Shown here piece by piece: positions 36,275 through 45,485 of a stretch of DNA of 64,000 nt (position 1 is its first letter; the number at the start of each line of letters is the position of its first letter). A model generated the notes under the pieces. The model had not been told where the DNA came from. It made no database searches and saw nothing but the letters and a program-made list of their open reading frames with translations. The translations under genes were made by a program, and so were the position numbers. Source of the stretch: VRUE01 sp963704505 (GTDB lineage: Bacteria > Actinomycetota > Thermoleophilia > Solirubrobacterales > 70-9); the NCBI GenBank assembly GCA_963704505.1, contig OY969912.1, positions 310,001-374,000 on the forward strand. The letters are read 5' to 3'.

Positions 36275-38974
36275 CTACCCCCTCCCCCCGCGCTTCACGG
36301 CCCGCTTGTGGCGCGCCTTTGACCCGCAGCCGACCTGCAGCTTCGGCTTCGAATTGACCACGGCCGCGTTCTGGCCGGTCATCTTCACTTCTGCCCGTTT
36401 CGGCTTGCCGCAGAGGCTCCGGCTGTTCTGGAGCAGACCCTTGGCGCCGCCGAGGAGGTCCAGTTTGAAGCTCGTCACCGGGGCGTCGGGAACGCCTTCG
36501 AAGGTGGTTCGCAGGGCGCCGCCGTTGACGGTGTCGACCCTGCCGGCGAGCTCGATGTCGATCTGGCCGCGGAGGTCGGCGACGATGTCGGGGAGCTTGT
36601 GGGCCGGGTTGACGCGCAGGTAGACGTTGCCGCTCAGTGGCTTGTCGAGCAGCGGCGTGACCGCTTCCGCGGTGCCGATCAGCGAGCTCTCCGGACAGGT
36701 GCCGCCGGCGAACTGAGGCCGGGTGCAGGGCGTGCCGATGTGGCTGTTGTCGAGCAGCTCGCCCTTCGGCAGTGCAGTCGTGACGCGGCTGATGTTCGCT
36801 TCGCCCGGGTTGGCGCTCACGGTGGCGTGGATCGCCGGGTGGCCGCGGCGGTTGACGCCGCCGGTCAGGCGCAGGTTGAGCTTCGGGCCAAACGCCAGGT
36901 TCGCGCAATTGCCGACCTGAAAGTGGGGGGCGAGCGCGGCAGTCGCTCCTTCGTCGCCGGTGACGGTCGCGTTGCTCGTGAGCGGTTCGCAGTTGGTCGG
37001 GTTGAGCGCGAAGTCGGGCCGGTCGAGGTCGATCCGGATGCTGCGCATCCGCAGCGGAATCCCTTCGAGGATCTGCGGAAGCGGGTCGGTCACAGCGGTC
37101 ACCCGGGCGGTCGCGGGGTCGACCTTGAGCGCAGCGCGAACGACCACATTGCCGAGGTCGTAGGGGCCGGAGACGGCGGGGACGACCGTGGCCAGGCTCA
37201 GCGGGGCGCCCTTGTATGGACCGGCCAGGTAGACCGTCCCTTCCGTGTAGAGAGGATGGGTGCCCGCGCCGGTGCCGATCGTCGCCGTCCCGAGCTTGCT
37301 CGACGTCGGGCAGGAGGGACTGGCCAACTCCGCCAGCCCCGTGACGCCGCCCCCGGCAAGGTTGGCGAGGGTGGGATCGGGGCAGTACGGGATCCCCTTC
37401 AGGGTGCCCGAGAAGCCGGGCGGGGTCGCCAACGTCAGCCCGGTCAGGTTCTGTTCGCCATCGGTACGGATCAGGTCGATTCGGAACGGTGCGTGTCGCC
37501 CGGCGGTCGGGTTGGCGCTGCCGGCGCCGAGGCTCGGGGAGAACGGACGCGGCCCATTGGGACAGGCCGACCCGCCCGGGCCCGTGTTGACGTTGAAGAA
37601 GCTGGTCGAAGTCTGGTCGGGCAGCGCGTTGTCCCAGGGTTCGAACTCGGCGACGACGGGATAGCTGCCGCACTGGGTCGGCGTCGCCAGCAGCCCTCGT
37701 TCAGAGCCGAAGAAGTGCATGTTGAAGTCGGTGAGGGGCGACTGCGGCAGGTCTTTGAAAGAGACGACGATCTGGCCGCTGTCCGAATCGGCGTGGACAG
37801 AGGCGCCGAACTTGACGTGGGTTCCGAACCCGTCCGCGGCGAGGATCAGGCGGTACGGTTCGCCCGGCTTCGGCTCCCCCAGGTAGATCGCACCCGGGAT
37901 CGGCCCCGGCAGGGCGGAGCTGTCGAGTGAGAGCACACCGACTTTGGAGAATTCCGGGCAGGTCGCCGGCCCGAGGGTCCCGATGCCGGTTTCGTCGTCG
38001 GCGCAGGACGTCTTACCGTCGGCCGCATTGGGATTGATCGAGACGCCCTTCGGCAGTTCCACCCTGGCGCCGCGGATCTCCGATGGCGAAGGTGTCGTCG
38101 GGTTCGAGATCTGCGGCACCTGGAGGTCGGCGTCCAACCCGGATGGCGCATCGCCTTCTTCAGTGGTCGGCTTGACCGTGAGGCTGGGGTTGAAGGCGAG
38201 CTGCGAGCAGCCTGTGGTGGCCGGCCACGGATTCGAGGCGTGGTCACTGGTGCGATCGTAAAATTCGACGTCGATGCTCGTTTCGAGCTCGACCCCGCAG
38301 GTGGTCGGATTAGACATGAAGGGTTCCGGAGCGATACCGGCGGACGCACCCCCGGATGTGCAGCTTTCAGGCTGACAATCACGCAGCACCGGCGGTTTGA
38401 AGCGCCAGTAGTCGTGAACCGGGTCGGCTGGGACCCCCCAGAGTTCGATCAGCAGGTTGTGGACCGAGAAGGCGTGGAAGATCGTCGAGCTGACCGAGTC
38501 GAGGCCATAGTCGCCGTCGGTGCGGGAGGAGATTTCGATGTACTGCTGGGTGCCCGATTCCTGGAAGTAGAAGGCCAGCAGCCCGGGCTGCCCCGGTTTC
38601 GTCTCCAGGTTGTAGAGCGGCGCGCGCCCGAAGCTGAAGAACGCATAGACGCCGGCGATTCCGACCTGGGAGGCCGGAGGGCATTCGCCCTGGCTGAACG
38701 CGACCAGCGAGCAGGTGGGAATCGCGTGCGGATTCCCGATCACGCCCGCCGGGAGGTGGGTTGAAACCTTGCGCGGATCGTGGATGCCTTCGAAGTTCGC
38801 GCCGCTGGAGAATTCCATTGCCAGCTTCACGTTCGGATGGCCGCCGGCCTGGGTGCTGCTGGTCGACGTTTCGAACAGTTCGATTTTGGGTTCGACTTCG
38901 GCCATCGCCACCGCGGGAATCAGCGCGGCGAGAAGCGCGGCGGTCAAGAAGAAGAGAGGCGCGAGGCGCTTCAT
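36275..38974 (-). CDS. Large secreted repeat protein, module 1 partner (copy A)
   Basis: Exported protein of 899 residues. ATG 38974 gives a clean signal peptide (LAPLFFLTAALLAALIPAVAMA) and overlaps the stop of the preceding gene by 4 bp (ATGA). A frame open to 39169 adds a Gln/Pro-rich shadow. The body matches the 29416-32139 protein along its length: an N-terminal domain with IGNPHAIPTC/PASQVG, then three further C...CPxxSxxG repeats (CPEFSKVG, CPTSSKLG, CPESSLIG), an MRSIRIDLDRPDFALNPTNC segment (MRSIQVNIDRPNFTINPTNC in copy B), and a basic end (HKRAVKRGGRG). Function unknown; a wall-associated structural protein is likely. Confidence 0.85.
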   Translation of the reverse strand: MKRLAPLFFLTAALLAALIPAVAMAEVEPKIELFETSTSSTQAGGHPNVKLAMEFSSGANFEGIHDPRKVSTHLPAGVIGNPHAIPTCSLVAFSQGECPPASQVGIAGVYAFFSFGRAPLYNLETKPGQPGLLAFYFQESGTQQYIEISSRTDGDYGLDSVSSTIFHAFSVHNLLIELWGVPADPVHDYWRFKPPVLRDCQPESCTSGGASAGIAPEPFMSNPTTCGVELETSIDVEFYDRTSDHASNPWPATTGCSQLAFNPSLTVKPTTEEGDAPSGLDADLQVPQISNPTTPSPSEIRGARVELPKGVSINPNAADGKTSCADDETGIGTLGPATCPEFSKVGVLSLDSSALPGPIPGAIYLGEPKPGEPYRLILAADGFGTHVKFGASVHADSDSGQIVVSFKDLPQSPLTDFNMHFFGSERGLLATPTQCGSYPVVAEFEPWDNALPDQTSTSFFNVNTGPGGSACPNGPRPFSPSLGAGSANPTAGRHAPFRIDLIRTDGEQNLTGLTLATPPGFSGTLKGIPYCPDPTLANLAGGGVTGLAELASPSCPTSSKLGTATIGTGAGTHPLYTEGTVYLAGPYKGAPLSLATVVPAVSGPYDLGNVVVRAALKVDPATARVTAVTDPLPQILEGIPLRMRSIRIDLDRPDFALNPTNCEPLTSNATVTGDEGATAALAPHFQVGNCANLAFGPKLNLRLTGGVNRRGHPAIHATVSANPGEANISRVTTALPKGELLDNSHIGTPCTRPQFAGGTCPESSLIGTAEAVTPLLDKPLSGNVYLRVNPAHKLPDIVADLRGQIDIELAGRVDTVNGGALRTTFEGVPDAPVTSFKLDLLGGAKGLLQNSRSLCGKPKRAEVKMTGQNAAVVNSKPKLQVGCGSKARHKRAVKRGGRG

Positions 38975-41900
38975 CGGTTGCCCCCATGGCGGCGGTGGCC
39001 CCGGTGCTTCTTGGCACCGTGCTTCTTCTTGTGCTTCTTGGCCTTGTGCTTCTTGTGGCCGGGCGTCGTCCCCAGGGCGTTGCCACCCGTCGTCGGCGAG
39101 CCGGTGCCCACCTGGTAGGGCACCGGGTTCGAAGAGCCGGCGCCGTGGCACTCGTCGGCCGCCACGCATGGAGCCGGGTTCTCGGCGACTGCGAAGCCAC
39201 CGTTCGTGCGGGCGTCGTAGATCTTGGCGAAATGGCCGTTCGAGTCCTGCGGGACCATCGTGTCGGTGGTCGAGAAGAAGACGTCCTGGCCGTTGGAGCT
39301 GACCGATTCCAGGCCGAGAGGCTCAGCGGTGAACGAGGCGGCGCCGCCAGGCGCTTTGCCGTTCGAGCTGGTCCCGGTGGAGATCAGCTGCGGCCGCCCC
39401 TGCGTGTACTCGTAGACATCAGGGATCGAGTACGGATCGGCGTCCGCCGGCACCAGCGGGTCGGAGGTGGAGAAGAAGAGACGCCCGTCGTCGGACATGA
39501 AGGGCCCGTTGAGGCTCGCTTCGACGTCAACGGTCGGCGGCTGCCCGGTCGGCAGGCAGGAAACGCAATTGAGGACTTCGCCGGCCGCGCTGTAGGAGTA
39601 CATCTCCTCGAAGCCTTCGTTTTCGTATCCGGTTATTCGCGCCCTGGTCAGGAAGCCGGCCTGCGCTCCGTCCGGAGAGATCTGGATCCGGTCGATCGTC
39701 TGGGCGCCGCCGACGGTCGTGACGTAGTGGATCTCGCCTTCGTTTGCGACGTAGAGGTTTTTTCCGTTGCGCGGAGCCGATCCGGCGAGGGATTCCGGTG
39801 AGAAGAAGAAGACGGCACCGGTTTCGCTCGAGAATTTGCTGTCGGTCCCGCCGAAGACGATGTCCTGGTTTTCCATTTCGCCATAGGGCGATTCGCCGGG
39901 TCGGTTGCCGTACCCGCTGCGATCGCCGGCTTCTGTTTCGAGCAGCTCGACCGAGCATCTTTCGGTCCACGACGCTTTGCACGCGTCTCCGGAGCCGGTG
40001 CTTCCGTTCTGGGAGACGAGGGTCAGCGACGGTTCCCCGTTCGGCCCCCCTTTCTCGTGCCACATGTAGATGTCGGCGCTCGTGTCGGAGTCTTCCGGCA
40101 GGAGGGACTGCTTCGTGAGGAAGAGGAGCCTCGAGCCGTCGTTCGTCATCCCGATGAACTTCGAGGGGGCCGGTTCGCCAGGATTGCCGCTCTCCCCGAT
40201 TTCATAGAGGAGGACGTCGTTGACCCGCATGTAGATCCGGCTCATGCCTTCCGGCGCGTGCGTCTCCATGACGATGTGGGAGCCATCCCGCGAGATACCG
40301 GTCGGCGGGAAGGTGATGAATTGGTACTGGCCCTCGTCATAACCGGGGATCGGCTCGCCGCTGTTCAGGGTCGAGATCAGTTTCACCGAGCCGGTTGCGA
40401 GATCGTTGTCGTAGGCCGAGCCCGGTGAAGCGGTCTGGCCGCCTTCGGCAAAGACCGCTTCTCGCGAGGAGAAGGCGACATGGCGGAGATCGGGCGAGGC
40501 ACGAACCTCGCCGCGGAACCGTTCCCCGCCTTGCACCGATTCCCAGTTGGTCGGGACGGGACCGAGTTTTTTGCCGTCCAGGTCAAACAGGAAGGCGCTG
40601 TTCCGCGGGCGTTCGTCTTCACCGGCGAACGGGTTGTTGAGGAAATGGTCGACGCACCTGTCGAGGGTGTACGAACAGACCTTCCCGGCCTCGCCATAGG
40701 CTTCGTGACCCTGGAGGCCCGAGTAGGTCGTCTCCCACCCCTGGTTGGTTCGGGTCGAGATGTACTGGTCCAAACCCGAGTTGGGAGCGTCGAGGGAGCC
40801 GAGTGCTCCGAGACCCACGTAGTAGGAAAACCGCGACGGGCCGTTGGCAAGCCCGGTGTTCTGGATTTCACGCGATACCGCGCTCCGCTCATATTGCGGG
40901 AACCCGCTCCACCCCTGCACCAGGGCCTCGCTTCCCGGATAGATCTGCGCGCCTTCGACGTTTTCGGGCGAAACGAGCTCGTAGGCGCGGCAGTCCGGCA
41001 GATAGGCGCTCTTCATCTGTTGCCGCACGTGTTCGTTAGGGCAGGGTTCCGGGAGGAAGTTGAAGGTGGTGTCGTCGCTGTAGGAGGTACCCCAGACACT
41101 CGTGGCCGCCAGACGGAAGTGGTAGACGCGCCCGGCTTCGAGACCCTCGACGTGCTGGCTGACTTCGGTGTTCCCCTGGCCCCCGCCGGCGTCGCCGGGC
41201 GCCGCCGGGACGACGTTCCCATAGCCGGTCGTCGGCCCGTATTCGAACCTGTAGGTCGTCGGGTAGCCGCCCGGGTCGACCTGTCCCTTCAGGTCCGCTT
41301 CCTCGCTGAGGACCTTCTCCGCGTGGACCCCGGAGATCACCGGCGGGCCTCCGGTCCGGAAGGTCCGTACGGGCCCTTCCGTGGTGCCCGTCGAGTTGGT
41401 GGCTACCAGTCTGTACTGGTATTCCCGCCCCGGCCCGAGATTCGCGATCGGGACGGAGACGGGCTGCACGCCACCGCTCGTGATCGGCGGGGACTCTTCC
41501 GTTTCGTCGGTCGGATCGCCGGCGAGCCCGTACACGAAGTGGTACGTAGTCGAGAGACCGTCCGGGTTGAGGGACCCGTTGAACGTCGCTGAACTGTTGG
41601 TCACATCGGTCGGCGCTTCGGTGTGCACGTTGAGCACCGCGAACGTAGTGAAGCTGCGATCGATGCCGTACGCAGTCCCTTCGGCGTTGGTGGCAACGAA
41701 GGCGTAGTGGTATTCCTGGCCGATTTCCAGCCCGGACACGTGGGCCGTGACGGGCGTGTCCGCGTCGAGGGGCGTGCCTGAAGGGTCTGGGTCGCAGGGC
41801 GCGCTCTGGCCGTATTCGACGGTCGGGCCGTAGACGACTTCGCAGCCGGTGATCGGCGGTCCGCCGGCGAGTTCGAGGGAGGCCCTGAGGGTCGCGTCGG

Positions 41901-43107
41901 TGTGCCCGGCGTCATCGATCGCCGCGAGCGGGTCGCGGACGGTCGGAAGCGGCGCCCCTCGGGTGAATTTGGACACGCCGTGCGGCCCCGCCGCGGCGTA
42001 GACCGTTCCTTCCGGGCCGACGGCGATCCCCTGGACCGTGCCTTCTTCGCCGAAGGGAGTGGTGGGCCCGATGTTCGCGTTGCTTCCGATCGGGGCGGCG
42101 ATCTGATGTGAGTGTTCCGCTTCGGTGCCGCGACTGAACTGAACGATTTCGCGGGTGATCGAAGAGATCGGCTGCCGTTCGACGAAAAGGGAGTCGTCAG
42201 AGCGATCGACGGCGAGCGACTTTCCCTGAAGCGCTTCCGCGTAGCCGAACTGGCGCAATGGCGCGTCGACCAGCTTCGAGAGCTTGGCGACCTTGTGTTT
42301 GCCGAAGGAGAATTCCGATTCCTGTTCCGGCGCCAGGAACTGGTCGGCTTCCCATCGTGAGATCGACGGGGACGGGAAGCCGGGCACAGCCGTTCCGATC
42401 CCCCAGAAGGCGCCGGTCGAATCCACCGCCAGGTCTTCGGTGGCGGGAGCCACGTCGATCGAGTTGGTGTCGGCGGCGTAGAGCTGTCCGTCCACGGTCA
42501 GCGAGACATCGCGCCGATCGACTTTGAAGCCGCTGCCGTAGTAGAAGTCCCCTTCGGGCCCGGTGCCCATCCCGCCGATGCCGAAGTTGCCCGCGGGTTC
42601 CAGGGAGGACACGTACCTCCCGTTCGGTTCGAACACCTCGATCCGGAACCCTTGGCTGACGAACATGTAGCCCGCCGCCGGGCCGGTCGTGCCGACGGTG
42701 AGTTTGCCGTAGGCATCGAAAGTCTGGCCGTATTCTTCGATGTAGCCCTGGGAGAACCCGACCCCATCGGGATTTTCGATGATCGCGTTCCCCGAGAGAT
42801 ACGGGACTTTTGCCGTGAACGGAACCGGGTTTCCGTCTTTGTCGAATTTCTTCACCACCGCGCCGCCGCCGAAGAAGGGGCGGCCGCCGCAGAGGACGTA
42901 GACATTTCCCTGCGCGTCGACGTCGAGGTCATGGACGGCGCAGGCGCTGGGGTAGGCCGGGTCCTGGCCGGTGTCGAGCGTTCCGGTGAAGTGGTGCGAA
43001 GCGGTGGCTCCGGCCAGGGACGGGGCACAGAGCGCGGCAAGAGCGGCCATCGCGATGGCGACGAGGAACCCACGGCGGGCTCCTCCCCTGCGGGCCACCT
43101 TGCTCAT
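38971..43107 (-). CDS. Giant secreted NHL/fibronectin-like/propeller protein (copy A)
   Basis: Exported protein of 1378 residues, first gene of the four-gene surface operon. ATG 43107 has GGAGA upstream and a typical signal peptide (LVAIAMAALAALCAPSLAGA). Architecture: NHL-like propeller (AVHDLDVDAQGNVYVLCGG; AVGPEGTVYAAAGPHGVSKF), fibronectin-type repeats (SSATFNGSLNPDGLSTTYHF, EYQYRLVATNSTGTTEGPV), the signature PDCRAYELVSPENVEGAQ, a PD40-like propeller with TFPPTGISRDGSHIV, and a Lys/His-rich tail of about 30 residues. Expected on the cell surface. The promoter TTGACA-18-TACAGT lies at 43298-43269, facing a divergent double-TetR gene. No known enzyme motif. Confidence 0.85.
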   Translation of the reverse strand: MSKVARRGGARRGFLVAIAMAALAALCAPSLAGATASHHFTGTLDTGQDPAYPSACAVHDLDVDAQGNVYVLCGGRPFFGGGAVVKKFDKDGNPVPFTAKVPYLSGNAIIENPDGVGFSQGYIEEYGQTFDAYGKLTVGTTGPAAGYMFVSQGFRIEVFEPNGRYVSSLEPAGNFGIGGMGTGPEGDFYYGSGFKVDRRDVSLTVDGQLYAADTNSIDVAPATEDLAVDSTGAFWGIGTAVPGFPSPSISRWEADQFLAPEQESEFSFGKHKVAKLSKLVDAPLRQFGYAEALQGKSLAVDRSDDSLFVERQPISSITREIVQFSRGTEAEHSHQIAAPIGSNANIGPTTPFGEEGTVQGIAVGPEGTVYAAAGPHGVSKFTRGAPLPTVRDPLAAIDDAGHTDATLRASLELAGGPPITGCEVVYGPTVEYGQSAPCDPDPSGTPLDADTPVTAHVSGLEIGQEYHYAFVATNAEGTAYGIDRSFTTFAVLNVHTEAPTDVTNSSATFNGSLNPDGLSTTYHFVYGLAGDPTDETEESPPITSGGVQPVSVPIANLGPGREYQYRLVATNSTGTTEGPVRTFRTGGPPVISGVHAEKVLSEEADLKGQVDPGGYPTTYRFEYGPTTGYGNVVPAAPGDAGGGQGNTEVSQHVEGLEAGRVYHFRLAATSVWGTSYSDDTTFNFLPEPCPNEHVRQQMKSAYLPDCRAYELVSPENVEGAQIYPGSEALVQGWSGFPQYERSAVSREIQNTGLANGPSRFSYYVGLGALGSLDAPNSGLDQYISTRTNQGWETTYSGLQGHEAYGEAGKVCSYTLDRCVDHFLNNPFAGEDERPRNSAFLFDLDGKKLGPVPTNWESVQGGERFRGEVRASPDLRHVAFSSREAVFAEGGQTASPGSAYDNDLATGSVKLISTLNSGEPIPGYDEGQYQFITFPPTGISRDGSHIVMETHAPEGMSRIYMRVNDVLLYEIGESGNPGEPAPSKFIGMTNDGSRLLFLTKQSLLPEDSDTSADIYMWHEKGGPNGEPSLTLVSQNGSTGSGDACKASWTERCSVELLETEAGDRSGYGNRPGESPYGEMENQDIVFGGTDSKFSSETGAVFFFSPESLAGSAPRNGKNLYVANEGEIHYVTTVGGAQTIDRIQISPDGAQAGFLTRARITGYENEGFEEMYSYSAAGEVLNCVSCLPTGQPPTVDVEASLNGPFMSDDGRLFFSTSDPLVPADADPYSIPDVYEYTQGRPQLISTGTSSNGKAPGGAASFTAEPLGLESVSSNGQDVFFSTTDTMVPQDSNGHFAKIYDARTNGGFAVAENPAPCVAADECHGAGSSNPVPYQVGTGSPTTGGNALGTTPGHKKHKAKKHKKKHGAKKHRGHRRHGGNR

Positions 43108-43268
43108 GCAATCTCCGTTTCGCGACGCCAGATCGGCTGCGACGTTCCCAAAGTCGTTTCTCTTTCCCTGTAACCGGCCGGCCGCCTCATCGACGGCCGC
43201 CCCCTGTGAAGTCTCGTCCGCGACCGGGCGAGCGCTTTCTTCCTTCCCCGCTCCCTCGCGGGATCGGA

Positions 43269-43298
43269 ACTGTAGAGACAAATGCATATTGCTGTCAA
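43269..43298 (-). promoter_or_regulatory. Promoter of the surface-protein operon
   Basis: On the reverse strand TTGACA (43298-43293) and TACAGT (43274-43269) are 18 bp apart, a strong housekeeping-type promoter. The spacer contains ATGCAT. Transcription would start near 43262, giving a leader of about 155 nt. The divergent regulator gene starts at 43347. A CTGT-N5-ACAG element lies near 43313-43326 between them and may be an operator. Confidence 0.75.
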
Positions 43299-43346
43299 GC
43301 ATCTGGCGATACGCTGTCGTTTACAGGCGCTATTTTTGGCTTATCC

Positions 43347-45344
43347 ATGGGTGCAACGGGAGTTGACAAGACGATTTCCATAGAACGGCTGCCTTCCCAG
43401 GGCGGCGGCGACCGTCGCGGCTCAGAAACGCCGAGGGAGTCGGTGCCGGCGGTCGGGACACCCTGGGGAGACTCGGGCTCGCTGCGCGACCGCCAGCTGC
43501 GGCCGGTGCGAGGGACGCCGTCGGAGGAGGTGAGCCGGAACCAGCGCGAGCGCCTCTTCGCAGCGACGGTCGCCTGCGTCTCCGATCGAGGCTTCGCGGC
43601 GACCACGGTCGAGGACCTGATCGAGCTCTCGGGCGTCTCGCGCCGGTCTTTCTATGACTGCTTCGGGGACAAAGCCGGCTGCCTGCGAGCGACGATCGAC
43701 GAGCTCGTGGCGCTCGCCCTGCGGCGCGTGGAGGCAGGGGGCGAAGGCGACGGGCCGCAGGCCGAATCGTTGCGCCGCTACAAGATGCTCGCCGGCCTGG
43801 CCGCCTCACAGCCGGCGGCGACCAAGGTCTGCCTGAACGACGCCTTCGCCGCCGGGCCCGAGGCGGTCGAGCCGCTGAACTCGGCGATTCGCGGATATGA
43901 AGAGCTCTTCCGCCGCAGCTGCGAGGCCTCCGCGGACCGCGCCGGCATGCCGGATGGCGTGATCAGCGGCCGGGTCGGCGGGGTGCTCGAAATCATCAGG
44001 GCCAGGTTGAGGTCGGGAACCGAGGAGGAGCTGGCCGGCCTGGGCCCGGACATCGTCGCCCTGACGATGTCCGACCGACCGCCACCGCAGCCGTTGAAGC
44101 TCTCCTCGCGCCCACCGAAGCCGAGGCCGGAAAGCCTCGACGCTGCCGATCACTCCGAGCGCGCGATCCGCGCCTTCGCCCTGCTCGCCGACGAACGCGG
44201 CTATCCAAACGTCAAGATCGACGACGTCGTGCGGCTCGCGTCGATGTCGACGACGACCTTCTACGCGAACTTCTCCGGCAAGGAAGACCTGATGGCGGCG
44301 GCGATCGACAGCGCCTGCGCGCAGGCGCTCGCCGCCGTCCTTCCCGCCTTCAGCCGCCATGAGTCCTGGCCCGACGCGGTCCGCGCCGGCTTCGGCGCGC
44401 TGCTCAACTTCCTCGCCTCGCGACCGGGACTGGCGCGACTGGTCACGGTCGAGGTCTACGCGGCGGGCGACGCTGCGATCGAGCGGCGCGCGGCGGCGAT
44501 CGCGCCGCTCGGGGTCCTGCTCGAGAACAACACGACCGCGTGGGCAGCGATGCCTTCGATCGTCTTCGAGGTGATCGCCGGTGGCGTCGCTCATCTCCTC
44601 CACGACACGGTCAGCCGCAGCGGCTCGGAGGCTCTGCCGGGGCTGGCGCCGCTCTGCACCTACCTGACTCTGATCCCGTTCCTCGGGCCCGAGGACGCCT
44701 GCAAGGCAGCCAACGGCGACGGTGGCGGCCGGACGGACGCCGCGCCGAGCCACGCGCTGCGGGCGTTCCCCGTCTCTCCCACCGGCGCGATCGGGCTCGC
44801 CGAGCCGATGCGGTTCGGGCCATGGCTGGCGATGTGGATGGCGAGCAGCCGGCCATCGACGGTGGCCGAGATCGCGGCCGAGGTGAATGAGGAGGAGGCC
44901 GAGGTCGCCGCCTACGTCAAGCAGCTGGAGGCGACCGGGGTGCTGGAGGAGGTGGGGATGCGCGACGGCGAGCGCCTCTACAGCGGCCCTGGCACATCGA
45001 ACCCGCTGCACATCGTCAGTGAGCGGCAGATGGCGGCCATGGACCTCGATGAACGAAACGCGCTGGTCGGTCGCATCTGGCAGCAGGTTCGTGCCGAGCT
45101 CGACCGCGCCGAGGAGCAGGGTGGCTTCGGCAGGCGCCCCGACTTCGTCCTGCTCAGGACGCCGATGCGGGTGGATGACCTGGGCTACCGGGAAATGACC
45201 CGGCTGCACGAGGCGACCCTCACGGCCGGGCTCGAGATCGCCGAGCGCAACAAGAAGCGCCTGGCCGAGTCGGGCGAGCCGGGAGTCGAGGTGCGGAGCA
45301 TTCAGGCGTTTTTCGACCCGCCGGAGCAGGAGGGCGGCGACTGA
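43347..45344 (+). CDS. Double TetR-type regulator with C-terminal winged helix
   Basis: Regulator of 665 residues with two complete TetR-type units in one chain. DNA-binding domain 1 lies at about 65-120 (VACVSDRGFAATTVEDLIEL, SRRSFYDCFGDKAGCL), followed by a ligand-type helical domain. Domain 2 lies at about 268-320 (ALLADERGYPNVKIDDVVRL, STTTFYANFSGKEDLM), with its own helical part. A third part at about 515-575 (RFGPWLAMWMASSRPSTVAE, VAAYVKQLEATGVLEEVG) resembles an ArsR/MarR winged helix. I chose ATG 43347; an AT-rich TATTTT lies before it and there is no Shine-Dalgarno. Divergent from the surface operon, so autoregulation and control of that operon is the simplest reading. Confidence 0.8.
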   Translation: MGATGVDKTISIERLPSQGGGDRRGSETPRESVPAVGTPWGDSGSLRDRQLRPVRGTPSEEVSRNQRERLFAATVACVSDRGFAATTVEDLIELSGVSRRSFYDCFGDKAGCLRATIDELVALALRRVEAGGEGDGPQAESLRRYKMLAGLAASQPAATKVCLNDAFAAGPEAVEPLNSAIRGYEELFRRSCEASADRAGMPDGVISGRVGGVLEIIRARLRSGTEEELAGLGPDIVALTMSDRPPPQPLKLSSRPPKPRPESLDAADHSERAIRAFALLADERGYPNVKIDDVVRLASMSTTTFYANFSGKEDLMAAAIDSACAQALAAVLPAFSRHESWPDAVRAGFGALLNFLASRPGLARLVTVEVYAAGDAAIERRAAAIAPLGVLLENNTTAWAAMPSIVFEVIAGGVAHLLHDTVSRSGSEALPGLAPLCTYLTLIPFLGPEDACKAANGDGGGRTDAAPSHALRAFPVSPTGAIGLAEPMRFGPWLAMWMASSRPSTVAEIAAEVNEEEAEVAAYVKQLEATGVLEEVGMRDGERLYSGPGTSNPLHIVSERQMAAMDLDERNALVGRIWQQVRAELDRAEEQGGFGRRPDFVLLRTPMRVDDLGYREMTRLHEATLTAGLEIAERNKKRLAESGEPGVEVRSIQAFFDPPEQEGGD

Positions 45345-45444
45345 CCAACAGTCCCTTTTCTGTGCAATTTCCGCCCTTTCTCCCCAATCCGATCTCCGTT
45401 TGGGGGAGATGAGGACCTCGTTTTCAGATAGATGCCGCATGTAA

Positions 45445-45463
45445 TTTGCTCAGCCCGAGCAAA
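45445..45463 (+). repeat. Hairpin before the sigma-factor gene
   Basis: TTTGCTC (45445-45451) and GAGCAAA (45457-45463) form a perfect 7-bp inverted repeat around AGCCC, ending 23 bp before the sigma-factor ATG and just before its GAGGTG ribosome site. TAATTT overlaps the left arm. It could be an operator or an mRNA structure controlling translation. Confidence 0.45.
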
Positions 45464-45485
45464 CCGATTCAACGAGGTGCATCAA

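Noticed and set aside
37621..37650. tRNA-like T-loop sequences (GGGTTCGAAC) at 37.6, 42.6 and 11.9 kb
   Set aside because: All lie inside well-supported coding regions and lack the acceptor and anticodon stems of a tRNA.
29416..43107. Secondary-metabolite or polyketide-type megagenes
   Set aside because: The large proteins have signal peptides and propeller/fibronectin-like repeats, with no carrier, ketosynthase or adenylation motifs.
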